Shown here piece by piece: positions 44,212 through 55,205 of a stretch of 64,000 nucleotides of DNA. Each line of letters opens with the position of its first letter. Position 1 is the first letter of the stretch. Source of the stretch: Thalassia testudinum. Taxonomy: Eukaryota > Streptophyta > Magnoliopsida > Alismatales > Hydrocharitaceae. The notes beneath the pieces are model-generated. The model did not search any database and was not told where the DNA came from. It saw nothing but the letters and a program-made list of their open reading frames with translations. The stretch spans positions 34,958,501 to 35,022,500 of the forward strand of contig JAZHRO010000026.1 of NCBI GenBank assembly GCA_037157565.1, read 5' to 3'. The translations under genes were made by a program, and so were the position numbers.

Positions 44212-45799
44212 TGATTAGCCCATATTTATGGGATATTTAAGTATTTAAGTGCTTAGACATTAGGTTAATTCTAACATTTATTTATCATAAATTAGGATGT
44301 AAATAGATTAATTCATATTTTTAATTTAATTACATAATCCATGCATTGCATTCATATTTTAAGTGCATTTAGAATTAGCTTAGAATGACATCCATCTAAT
44401 TAGTTAACCAATTAAGTACATTATTTTTGTTAACATAAAAGTTGAGGGTCTGTATATAAATAACCATAATATTTTAACATTATTTTCTTTATTCTTCTTC
44501 TTGCGGGAACGGCTGGCTGCCGCTCCAACGCCACCAGCTGCCGCAGTGAAGAACCCATTCAAGGAGGAGCGGATGTGTTGGATCTGGTCGGGCAACTGAT
44601 TTCAAATTTGTGCAGGCCACTACAAAAGGAGGAGAGAGGATGCTAAGCGAGACAGGCCTCCATCACTGACCCACCACTGTGCAGAGAGATCTTCTCTCTT
44701 CCATTCCATACCGCCGGCCTCAACCGCGGTGACGACCCTCCATCACCGTGGGCGTGTGGTGTGACAGGCCACACCGCCATCCGGAGGTCGTTCGCATTAC
44801 CGTGAGCACCTTAGCGTGCATCTCCCTCGCCGTCGTCACCAACAACCACCACCGTAGCCACTGTGCAATCACCCTCTCAATCAGTTAAGACGTCCGGGAA
44901 ATTGCTTGAACGTCTGAAGCCACCACCCCTACTCAGCAGCAACCACCGTTTGCCACTTCACCTTCAGCTGCACGCAAGAACCCGCCACTTCCTCTCGTTC
45001 TCACCGCCTGCACACCCATGTCAACAGAGCACGCAACCGCCTGCGCACCCACTACAGTGCTTCCGCCAACACCTTCAGCCAGCAGCACCCGCACTTCGCC
45101 AACAACAGAGCGCGCTCCCACGCCTCCAGCCAGCGCGCAGCAGCGCCTTTCGCCAGCCGCAGCGCCTCCCGCGCTTGCAGCGCCCTTCGCCCGCCAGCAT
45201 CCCGCGCCAACATCGCCTTCCGCGCCTGCAGCGCCCCCCTCCAGCAGTCCTATGCGCACCTCACCGCCAACAGCAGCTGCAGCATCGGCTGCAGCCACCT
45301 CTGCTGGAGCTTCGTCCGGCCGCCTCCGGCCGCCGTGCGACACGCCGCCATCACCGCTTCGAAGCCCTCGATCCAAGGAACTTCCTCCGAGCTTCCCGCA
45401 TCTGGCCATCCACTCCTCGTCGCACACGCCAAAGGGGAAAAAATCCCTGTTTTGCTACAGTAACTGGGCCATTAAAAATTACATTTTCTGCCATTGTCAA
45501 TTTTTAATAATATTTTATTGATTCTGCATTGCGACAAATATCCTCTAGTTACTCAGAATTGCTATTTCAGCATTGTTTCTTGCTTCAACCTTAATCTGAA
45601 GGCAATTTTGGCTTGATTCTTGTCCAAACTAACTACGAACAAACGTTTTTAACCGGTGCAAATTTAAATATGCCATTGCCTCCCTGTGGATACGACCCAC
45701 TCCTCTGCGAGTGGTTATTTCTTTTTAAATAATGATTAGTCGATTTTTCCACCACATAAAACTGCAAACAACTTTAAAGCGAACAATTGACTCATCAAT
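44212..45799 (+). repeat. 3' LTR of element C
   Basis: It starts TGATTAGCCC after the PPT and ends GACTCATCA, immediately followed by ATTAT. Length is 1588 bases against 1579 for the 5' LTR. Sampled differences are mostly transitions. Confidence 0.95.
44453..44462 (+). promoter_or_regulatory. TATA box of element C 3' LTR
   Basis: TATATAAATA, conserved with the 5' LTR. Confidence 0.6.
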
Positions 45800-46236
45800 T
45801 ATCAAATTCATTGGGAATCAAAATATTACAAATATAGGATGCCACATTGATATTTCTCTTGGTTTGATGATGTCAACACCATACTCATTGTTTTGATACT
45901 AGGCGAAGTTGAGAGAAGAATGGTATGTAGGTGCACCCACAACAAGAAGGATGGCAAGATGTACATGGTCATTTAACTCAAAGTATGAAGTCAACTTACC
46001 AATTGTGGAGGTGGTCGGTAGGAGGAAACTCCTGAAGCGGTAGTACATGGTCATCACCAATGTGTTACAGAACTATGGATGGTACTAGTGCGATGCCTGA
46101 TTTATACTTTTTCCACCAACACTAGAGGCATGGGATCTGTTAAGACTGACAAATTCTATTCAAATCAAAGTCAACATCAGTATAGAAGGTAATTACAAAA
46201 GATCCTCCTTTATTTCATAGGTCGGTAACTTCGAGG
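45800..46236. other. Unassigned flank between element C and solo LTR L2
   Basis: After the ATTAT duplication about 430 bases of non-LTR sequence remain, ending in CGAGG (46232-46236), the duplication of L2. I see no ORF, repeat or domain. It is probably the continuation of the pre-insertion site upstream of 32004, and it resumes briefly at 48885. Confidence 0.5.
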
Positions 46237-48879
46237 TGATGATAACACCATCATGAGCCGTAACTAGCTTTAATTAATCAGAATCAATTGACAAAAGCTC
46301 CTACATAATAGCCAGAGAGTCATAATTCACTGAATATCCTTTCTGAGAAGAGTACACTAAATCAAGGTTAAATATGCAGTTTTAACAGCATATCATGAAT
46401 GCAGAATAATCACAGGATTTCCCAAGGGTTAACTGAAGGTCAAATTTTCATTAATGACTAATAAGAGGGTCAGTGCAGATAGAAATAGATTTTTATGTAC
46501 TTCAAGAGCTGATTCATAACCCAAAACCCTAATTTTAGACCCACTTAAATAACAAAGGTTCTGTTCAGAATAAATTCCATCTAAACCTTCTAAAATTCAT
46601 ATAAAAATATTCTATGAGGTTTGGTACCCTTGATTTAACCATTGGAACCCATTTTTACCTTAAATAGTCTCAAATAGAAAGTTACCCTAATTTGGGTCTC
46701 TATGCAAGTTACCCAATCAAACTTGGTCCAAAATAAAATCTGACTTCACTACTAGATTTCTTGAGTCCAAATTAGCTTTGTACCAAAATTTGGGCCCAAT
46801 CAGAGATCATCTTAACCTAGTTTACAATTTAGTCCAGTCAGACTCTTTCTCTCTATTAGCCCCTCAACTTTTGAATTATTTGCAGATAGGTCCCTAGGTT
46901 TCTCGTTGTCTTTGCAATTAGGTCTCTACCACCATTAGTGTGAACAGAAGCTTCACCATTGAGATTCGAGCTAGAATTTCTCGCTAGATTCTCAATCAAA
47001 CACTCCCAAAATTGAAAGGGAGATTCCTTGAGGAATTCCCTTCCAAATAAACATGGCCAAGGACCCTAACTCCTTACCAATCTCTCATGTGAATGCATGA
47101 AAGATTCAGGTCCCCATTGTGTGTGAAGCTCTCAAAACTTGAAAGTTTCTTTCCAAGCTTAGAGACACCCCCTAAGGCCTATAAAAGGACCCAGGATGCA
47201 ATTCCGCACTTCCTTAGCTAGGTTTAAGGCCAGAACAACGTCTTCCTCCTCTCCCATGGTCAGCTCCAACCTACACTCCGGTGGCCCTCTCGACCTCCCT
47301 CATCCCTGCCTCCAACAGTCAAATTGGAAGCGTAGTGATCTTCCTCATCATCCTCTTTGCCTGGTGGGCCAAAGCCAGGGCTGCCTCCCCCTTTCCTCGC
47401 CGCCGTCTTCCTCAACAGAGAAGCTTCGTCCACGACGCCGTCAATCACACCGGTGCTCGTAACTCTCACCCCTTCATCCTGTAAGTAGGTGAAACCTCTT
47501 CCTCTTCTCCTCCTTAACTTCTCTAGCCCCTTATCCTCTTGTTTTGACCATTGTCCACCTCTCTCCATCTCCGTCTTCCCCATGTCCGGCGACGCTCCAA
47601 TGATGCCTCCCCGATGCTACACTACACCTCTCGCCTCGTCACGATTCACAAAAGCATCATCATCCTCCCTACATCCAAACCCTTCATCTAATTCCACCAA
47701 ACACCACTCAAACATCCCACTAGACACGACCTCATCCACACCTTCTTGCCTCTATCCGATCACCACACACCCTAACACGCCGTGAAAAAGCCACCACCAT
47801 ATTCTCCATCACCTAGCGGTTCTCCTGAGTTGTTCTAATGTGGCCATGAGGCCTTGTTTTGCATTTCAGGTATATGCCATCCTTCATCGTCGCCGCCATC
47901 ATTGCCGATCACGTTCGCAGTGCTTCGATGAGCTCAAGACTTAATACCATGCCCAGGCGATGCAGTTTAGCTCCAGGACCTTGTCCAAATCCTCAATCGC
48001 AGTAGCAAGCCTCTGTAAGCATTCCAATTGAAGTAGCCACTGCTACGGCTTTGCATGAAAGAAGAAGGTGGCACCTTAGTGCCACATCGAGCATGGAAGA
48101 AGCCTCTGCTACACATATAAGGATTTTGTGTTGTGGTTTTATTTCCCAAGCACTAAGGGTTGGGGTCCCTCACTCCCACACACCCATGCATACCTGATAA
48201 CCCACCTAATGCACTCCTCGCCTACGATAACATGCCTGCAAGCCTAGTCCATGCTCTCAACCCGATAACCCGTATCCGAATCCAAATAGCCTTGGTCTTG
48301 AGAGAAAGGAGGACTCGTAAGAGAGCGGGGGAGGGTTTTGCTCTCTGAAAGAAAAGCCCCTATGTGACACTTAGTCGCTGAAGGGAGTTGGTTCACCTAT
48401 GCTATGAACGAGAAGAAAGGGAAGGTTTATGAAGAAGGAAGAAGAGAAGAGGTCTTTGCCTCTATTCTGTTGAAGCTAAGCCGAACCTTAAGCAAATTAA
48501 GACGTCTGCTGGTGCCTTAACTCTGTTGGGATATTCATCTGGTTGACGCGGGTTATTTGATTGAAAATTACTGTTGATATATTTGAGATATTTGAGCTTA
48601 ACTTTAAAGGATTAATTGGTGATTCAAATCACCATTTTAACCCATTCTTTTTGCATTTTGCTACTGGATTTCATATATACATCATTTTAAGTAGTTCTAA
48701 ATAAAGTTTTGATCATAATTGCTTATATCTCTTGTGATTAGTGAGATTGAATTGCTATTACTTGCTTCCTGTGTTCGACCTCGAACTCTTTCGATTCTGA
48801 GTTACAAATTTAAATGATTTGAGCAATTTTGTCTTACACTATGATGCATATCTTAAACAATGATGAATTTGCTTAAACA
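46237..48879 (+). mobile_element. Solo LTR L2, same family as L1
   Basis: A 2643-base insertion begins TGATGATAACACCATCATGAG and ends GCTTAAACA, with CGAGG on both sides (46232-46236 and 48880-48884). It aligns with L1 in the first several hundred bases, around the TATA box and at the U5 end (TTCCTGTGTTCGACCTCG near 48765), but it is clearly diverged. It also shares AAGACGTCTG (near 48500). No coding is supported; frames at 47196-47785 are low-complexity. Confidence 0.9.
47180..47188 (+). promoter_or_regulatory. TATA box of solo LTR L2
   Basis: TATAAAAGG in the context GGCCTATAAAAGGACCC, equivalent to the box in L1. Confidence 0.65.
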
Positions 48880-48929
48880 CGAGGTGATTCGCATGAAGGA
48901 TTGCCCATTTCCGTAGTACTACATTATTG

Positions 48930-49933
48930 GATGTGATTTATACGTTGAAAATTTGAGTTTTGAAAACCTTATCGTTGTAGTCGCATAAAAATCCATCAAA
49001 CAAATAACTTTTTACCGAAACTCAGAATGAGTCCTGGGTCGAACATGGGGGGGCATACGTTTGATAAAAATCATGTTTATGTTTGTTGTCACGAAGGATA
49101 TTAGCTAGTCGAATAAAATCTACCGTAGCTATTCTACTTAAAGAATAAAATAAAAGACAGAGAAAGAATATTATAAATAAAGAGAAAATAGAGAGAGAAT
49201 AGACAAATGTTTCATAACCACATAATCATGTTCATTACAACTACTTGCTACACTAGAAAGCGTGAAATCTAATCTAGAGAGCGATAAGAGAAGGAGAGAA
49301 GTTATCCTCCTTAACGGCTGCTTGGAGGACGAGCCACATTGTTGGAGCACATGGATGAAGGTGGTGAGATGCTGGATGAGGGAGAACGAAGATGGAGGAT
49401 ATAGGAAGGAACAGGGTGACGTCATAAAGGGATCTACTTCCCGAACGGCGGTGATAGGACAACCGCGGGATGCTCCACGAACAAGGTGAGAGGGTGGAAA
49501 AATTGTATTTTTAACTTTAATGGAGCATCCTAGGTTTGGGACAAGCTCTTAGAGCTTTGGAGGGGGTGAGAAAAGAGAGGAAGAGATGAAGAAAATGAGA
49601 GGTATGTGGTCCCTTTTATAGTTGAGGAAGAAGAGCATAGAAGTCAATTTAAAGGCCTTTAAAATGAATATGCAGCCTTTAGTGACACATGTAAGCATCA
49701 CTAAAGGTGCATGTTGCTATTGGCGCGCATGCAAGGAGGACCATTAGATATTGAACGGACGGCTCAGATTGAGCCATGCCATGCACCCGATAGCCTTCAA
49801 CCATTGAGGCCAAACTGCACTCAAGCGCTATCAGTCGTCTGATCGCACAATCCGATGGCTTATATCGCATGAAGCCTTTTCCTCTTTTGCTGTTACCGTG
49901 CTTGAGCAGGAAGCTTTTCGCTTTACAGAATAA
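48930..49933 (-). repeat. R1: partial minus-strand LTR, Athila type
   Basis: The left part resembles the U5 end of the element B LTR. It has TTTTGAAAACC and CGTTGTAG, and GTCCTGGGTCGAACATGG, where B has ATCCCAGGTCGAACTCAGG. It also has the GTTATCCTCC..GGAGGACGAGCC segment near 49301. A minus-strand TATA box lies at 49612. The U3 portion is cut at 49933 by R2. No PBS lies outside the left end, so it was a 3' LTR or solo LTR. The left boundary is approximate. Confidence 0.7.
49612..49620 (-). promoter_or_regulatory. TATA box of LTR R1
   Basis: Minus-strand TATAAAAGG, in the same local context as in the LTRs of element B. Confidence 0.5.
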
Positions 49934-50634
49934 TGTATCAGAAAAATAGGTCATCGTAGTATGTAAATCGTGGTGGAAAATCCCAAACAAAAGATGTATA
50001 TCAGTAAAACTAACCACGAAGAGTTAGGTCGTATCCATAGGGAGGAACAACTATAATAAATTCACGGGTATGTAGCCATCATGTTCGCAATACATTCATT
50101 AAATCAATTCAATGAATATGCTTCTCTGAATGTACTTTCAATTTCATGAGAAGTGAAAGGCTATTTATGTAAATTTCGCATCAGAAATCAAGCTCCCAAA
50201 ATATGTGGATGATGCAGTGCAGTGGCAAAGTATATGATTTTCAATTGCATGCAAATCTAAATCCAATCTCAATGTGAAATGATGTGCATAACAGGAGCCA
50301 ATCAAATATGCGAAAGGATAAGTGCAATGTCACAATTTTACCACAATAAATTAATCAAAATTATATGAATAGTGGAGTTGGCAATGGCATGCATGGTAAT
50401 TTCTAATATAACCCAAAACAGGGGATTCCTTCCCCTTAATCGTGCGCGAAGAAGAATCAATGGATGGCCATGGGAAGTTCGGAGGAGGTTGGCATCGTCA
50501 AGGGCTTCGCATCGGGGGTCGCATTGAGGAGAACCGTGGCCAGAGCTCTCGCCGGCAATGAGGAGATGGCAGGCAGCAAGGGCTACCCACGCATGCGCGT
50601 GGACTGTTGTCAGCCCATCGAATGGTGCGGTGGT
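49934..50634 (-). repeat. R2: partial minus-strand LTR inserted in R1
   Basis: It begins TGTATCAG at 49934 (minus-strand LTR end CTGATACA). It contains the U5 phrase CTCCCTATGGATACGACC (reverse complement near 50030), the usual Athila/Tat U5 signature. The LTR of element D starts at 50635. The remainder of R2 would lie beyond the window. Confidence 0.65.
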
Positions 50635-52382
50635 TGTTCAGGGCATAGATCGCATAAAAGATAAATGCATTGTAGTATAGCATGAAACACGTCTTGACAA
50701 ATAAATTATCGGAACTGGTGAGTCCCGGTCAATCTTAGGGAGGCAGAAAATGCTTTTGATTTCATGTTCTTGTTCTAAATCTAATTACTAAATATCATAG
50801 ACAGTAAATCACAATATATATATCAAGCAGAGAGTTTGAACATGAATTTCATACATGTAACTATAACTAAACAAATTCTAAGCATGAACATAAACTATCT
50901 ATGTAGTAGAACAAGGGCACCACGAGTGGTCCGTGGTGGCCTTCTGGAGAGGTTGAGGATAGCAACAATGATCCGCCAAGGTGGCTCAACGGATGCTTCG
51001 GACGAAGATGCAAAGACGGAGGCAGAGAAGATGGGAAGAAGAAGGTAAAGGAGTTGTAGAAGGAGGAAGAAGGAAATTCTCTTTGAATGCCTTTGAAAGA
51101 GGACCCTTAGGCCTCTTTTTATAGTTGTTGTGAAGGATATTTAGGGCATTGGAGCCCTTAATTTCATGCAATAGCCTTAGGTTGATCAGATCTATTGATC
51201 GGGAGATCAACGGTCCTGATTAAACCTAAAAATACCCTCCAAATCCTTCTCCATTCGCAGATTCAATCTGGAGCTAACACATGGTGCAACGTCTGCCCTC
51301 TGATCTCCATCACACAATCGCTGCTTTCGCCGCTCAGTGTTTCCTCTTTCGCGCACCTGCATGCCTAGTTTTAGCACCCAATTCTTGATCGTTCGATCAT
51401 ATGATTGAATGGCTCAGATTCACGCCCACGCACTTCCAATTTCAAATTGTTCGCCCTTAAGCCTCAGTCATCCGATCTTACGATCGGACGACTTAAAATG
51501 AGCACCGCTGCCTTTGCATCGAAGCAAGCGCGTGAGATCGCGTGTGGGTTCCCGTGTCCAGCTGCGGTGTGCTCCGGTTGCACCACATGGTCACGTATCT
51601 GCCCTCCGATGCCGATCCAATGGCCAATTGCACCCGCGCTCAACGTCTTTCCTGATTTCACGTTGGGCACGCCTCGAACTTACGCCGATTGCTTAAGTGC
51701 AAAGGTGCTAACCAACGCATTGTGGACGTGTTTGTGTCGAGTTTCCAATCTCTGCATGGCCGCTCTCAATCGTTGGATGAAGATCCAACGGCTGATCTTG
51801 TCCTTCGTTAATGAGGCACAGTGAGGCAGTTGACGTGGATGCATCACGGCTATTGGATGACGATCCAACGGCCCACGTCTTTCCTTCAGAAATTAGGGGT
51901 GCGGTGAGGGGCAGTTGTGATGGTGCCACATGATGCCATTGTGGCCGTCCATCTTCCTTTCTTTGTAGATAGTGCTATAGGCCTCCGATCGGGTTGATTT
52001 TTACGCCGTTGGACTGTGATCGTTGATCTGGATTCATCCGTGTGGTTGGATTTGTCATCTGAGGTTAGGATATTCTTCAATTTTCCCCTTGGCCCCTACT
52101 TCTCCTGTAGACTCCCGAGGGTGCTACGAGAGTCTGATTGATGCGATCTTGGAAGTGCTGGACTCCCGTCGTCGTTCTAAATAGTTCCATAAGGTTGGAT
52201 CAGTCGTTCGCAACCTCAAATTACCTGTAATGAGTAATACCTCTCAAATGGCACAGTAAATGCATTAAACATATAAATCAACTAGCATGCAAAATTTGAT
52301 GCGTATGCATGCAGAATGCCTATGTTAAGCTAGGTTTTGGCTTAATTAATGCAAATTAGGGCCTATGATTGCTACGCAATCA
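50635..52382 (-). repeat. 3' LTR of element D
   Basis: On the minus strand it starts TGATTGCGTAGCAATCA (52382), a perfect TGATTGC / GCAATCA inverted repeat, and ends CCCTGAACA at 50635. It contains CGTTGGAT-GAAG-ATCCAACG (51771-51790), another such site near 51853, and a CCACATGATGCC region near 51925. LTR F starts with a closely similar sequence. Confidence 0.85.
51115..51123 (-). promoter_or_regulatory. TATA box of element D 3' LTR
   Basis: Minus-strand TATAAAAAG about 490 bases before the LTR end. Confidence 0.55.
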
Positions 52383-54158
52383 TACCCCCTTGCCTAAATC
52401 TTGCTAATCCCTAGCAAGTACAAGACTAAATGCATTTTATCAAGAGTTTAACTAAAGGTTTATTTCTTTTTAATTCATCCAAAAATTCAGAATCCAGATA
52501 ACCATGATTATGTAACGTTGTAGCTTCTGCAACAGATCCAAGGGAAGAGTCGATATACATTTAAAGCTTGTACTTGACCCCTAGAAAGATTCTGTTGGGA
52601 TAGGTAAACCTCTTCTCTCGGGGATATAAACTATTTTCTAATTTTAGCCCCAGCTTTTGGCTTAGGTAGAAGACGTCTGAGTTAACTAGATTTGTATTTG
52701 ATGGCTCACTCGCTTTTAGTGCTACGTAGAGACTAGTATCTTAGAATCTAGATTTCCAGATTATTGAATAAATCAACTTAGAGAGAGGCTGGAAAACTAT
52801 GCTCTCTTTAATCATTTATACTTTTTCTTTTCTCTCTTTCTCTCTCTCTCATTTTTCTTTTCTTTTTCTTTTTCTTCCTGAGCTCACATCTCACCAAATT
52901 TGCAACTGTATTTGGTGGTCTCACATGGCATTACACTTTAATTAGGTTCTAATTACCCTACAACTAAGTCAGAAGCTCTCAACCTGTATTCAGGCAGTCA
53001 GAAATATATAAAAAGTAGGTTAAGGCTGTATTTGGTGGTTCGTAAGGGTGGTAGTTGTTTTTGCCTCAAAACATTTAACTTGACTCACATCACACAACTG
53101 TTTCACATAACACTTTTTTTTACTTTTTTTTTCAAGCAAATACCTCTTTTGTATGCTTTTTCTTTTTTTTTCTTTTTTTTTCTCATATCTACTGGCACAA
53201 TGCCGTTACCAACATAACATAACGCAATAATGCAACACGACATACGTACTTTTATTCATGAGGCATTATTTGGGATTTTTGGGGATGACCAAGAGGATCT
53301 CGGGTGGCTTATTTGGTGGAAGTGCCTATTCTCGACACCGAGTAGGAAACAAATAGGACGGCATATTTCTGACTTTGACATCAGTACCCTCCTTCAACCG
53401 AGAATTCCGTAGAGGATGGTCGTGACCATCCACCTCAGTCCTAGTTTTGTCAGAATCCACTCTCTGTGTTTTTGCCTTATTTGGTGGCTCTCATACGGAA
53501 TTTCTCATAGAATTAATACGCAAGAACTGAGAGCGAAAACTATGCCCAACTCTGAGTGTCATTATTCAATTATCCAGAATTAAAGATTCCTTATTCTAAC
53601 CTTGGAGCACCAGTAGACTCTCTACTCTCACCTCACATATGTTTTGGTGGATCTACTAGAAGATAGTTCACGTGACTCCCTGATTGCTGTCCAAGGGTTC
53701 AGGAGAAGAAGCGATGCTTTTTCTTGACAAACTAGAGATGTCTATCAGTTTTCGCAGTGGATCCATTGCAAATTCTACAAGAAGGTGTGAGGTTATGCTA
53801 GATTCTAAGCTTAGGAATCTACTAAAGAATAAATCTTTAATAAAATCTCTTCATAAAATGATCTAATCCCCCCCACTTATTGGCAGAAAATTTTCAGTTT
53901 TTATGGACTACCCCCCCCCCCCATGCCTAAGTGTTTGCATGTCCTCATGCATGAATAAAAGAAATTGGAATAAGGCAGGGTGTACGTGGATAGAAATCAC
54001 CTGGAACTGCTTCTGAGTTGTCATTCAGCTCATGCCATCACTACAATGCCATACACAATATGCAAAACAATATGTGGAAATGAAATATGTTATGTATATA
54101 TGGTGTGTATATATGTATATGTGCCGAGTTTAATGCCTCCAGCTGGGCAACATGTTAG
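52383..54158 (-). other. Element D 3' noncoding module between two polypurine tracts
   Basis: The outer tract reads TTTAGGCAAGGGGGTA on the minus strand (52383-52398). The inner one is GGCATGG followed by a run of twelve G in total (53911-53927), next to ATGAGGACATG. The 1.5 kb between has five TTTGGTGG-type units on the plus strand (about 52911, 53032, 53312, 53474 and 53644), analogous to the repeated units in the other elements. GGAGGCATTAAACTCGGCAC lies after the integrase stop (54124-54143). Confidence 0.65.
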
Positions 54159-54301
54159 TCACACGTCCTCGAGAAGATGTATCGTTTCGTCAGCAGGAGG
54201 AGGTTCTTGGGCTAAAAATGGTTTGAGGCATTGGCCATTAACCGTAAAAATCTACCTAGATTTCGGGTCCATAAATTGGACCGCCCCATTAGGATATAGG
54301 T
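54159..54301 (-). pseudogene. Element D: integrase C-terminal end
   Basis: The minus strand reads PNGAVQFMDPKSR, a stop, then IFTVNGQCLKPFL and a stop at 54159. This is the tail of the integrase GPY/F-type C-terminal module. It continues the piece at 62439-62534 from which element E separated it. Confidence 0.82.
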
Positions 54302-55205
54302 TGATAAATGCTAGTTTATCATCATTCTTATGGATTAAAACAAACCTAGCTCTTAGGATTTTACTCCGCAAACGAGTTTTTTGGGCTGCATTTAGGCATT
54401 AATTAGGTTAGGCATGCATTGCACTTTTTGTTGTCTTTTTAATGTGTTTTTGTGTGTTAAGGATATACAGATTGCCAGATCCCTAGAACCCTAGCATTCA
54501 GGAAGGCAACTGGTGAAGGAGAAGCTCTCACCAACTAGAACTCAACTTGATCCAGCTCACCATAGCTGAAATTCAGCTCACTTGAACTAGGGTTAGCTCA
54601 TCTTAGCTCCATTCAGCTCATTTCAGCTGAATGGCAGCTCAAGAAAGCTCATCTTAGCTCACCCTAACTCAGGTCAGCTCAGATCTAGCTCAACTTAGCT
54701 GAGTCTAGCTCATCTCAGCTCCCATTAGTCCACAAGGAGCTCTAGCTAGCTCAGCTGAGTTGACTGGAGTTCACCCCAGCTTAGGTCTAGCTACATACAA
54801 CTCCACTCAACTCCAGCCAGCTGAAGATGACTTCATTTCATCTCAGGAAGCTCAAGTCCAACTCCCGGGGACTCAACTTAGCTCAACTCAATTGAGCTAA
54901 GCTACCTTAGCTGCCTCAACCAGCTTGATCCTACCCAGGAGCACCAAGCCCAACTCACCTCAGCTCTTTATGGCAGAAGCTAGCTTACTTTAGCTTGGCT
55001 TAGTAGCTAGCAAAGAACTAGCAAGCTAAGCCAGCTAAAGTAGCTCCATGCCATCCTCTTCAGCAACTGCCAGCTCTAGCTCAGCTCTAGACTTCTTCTG
55101 TCCAGCTCCTCTTCACAAACCCTAGCTCCCATTGCCTCCTCTACTCCATTACTAGCTAAGCTAGCTTATCTTAGCTTAACTAGGTTCCAGCTCCCTTGGC
55201 ATTTA
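54302..55205 (+). repeat. 5' LTR of element E, first 0.9 kb (AGCT-rich U3)
   Basis: The tip holds TGATAAAT..GTTTATCA. From about 54540 to 55090 it consists of degenerate repeats around AGCTCA and TCAGCTC. ATTTA at 55201-55205 is the duplication made by L3. It forms the left arm of an inverted repeat with 57442-56535. Confidence 0.85.

Larger units (their letters stand above)
32005..45799 (+). mobile_element. Athila-lineage element C, near-complete, with target-site duplication
   Basis: All structural parts are present in order: 5' LTR, tRNA-Asp-type PBS, leader, gag, PR, RT, RNase H, integrase, noncoding module, PPT and 3' LTR. ATTAT occurs directly outside both ends (32000-32004 and 45800-45804). 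Removing the 2.8 kb solo LTR L1 leaves an element of about 11 kb. Compared with A and B it has few lesions: one frameshift and three nonsense codons before the solo LTR. In the first 320 bases the two LTRs differ at about seven sites, indicating a moderately recent insertion. Confidence 0.95.

Noticed and set aside
47196..47785. ORFs within solo LTR L2
   Set aside because: Same reasoning as for L1: low complexity, no matching frame in L1.
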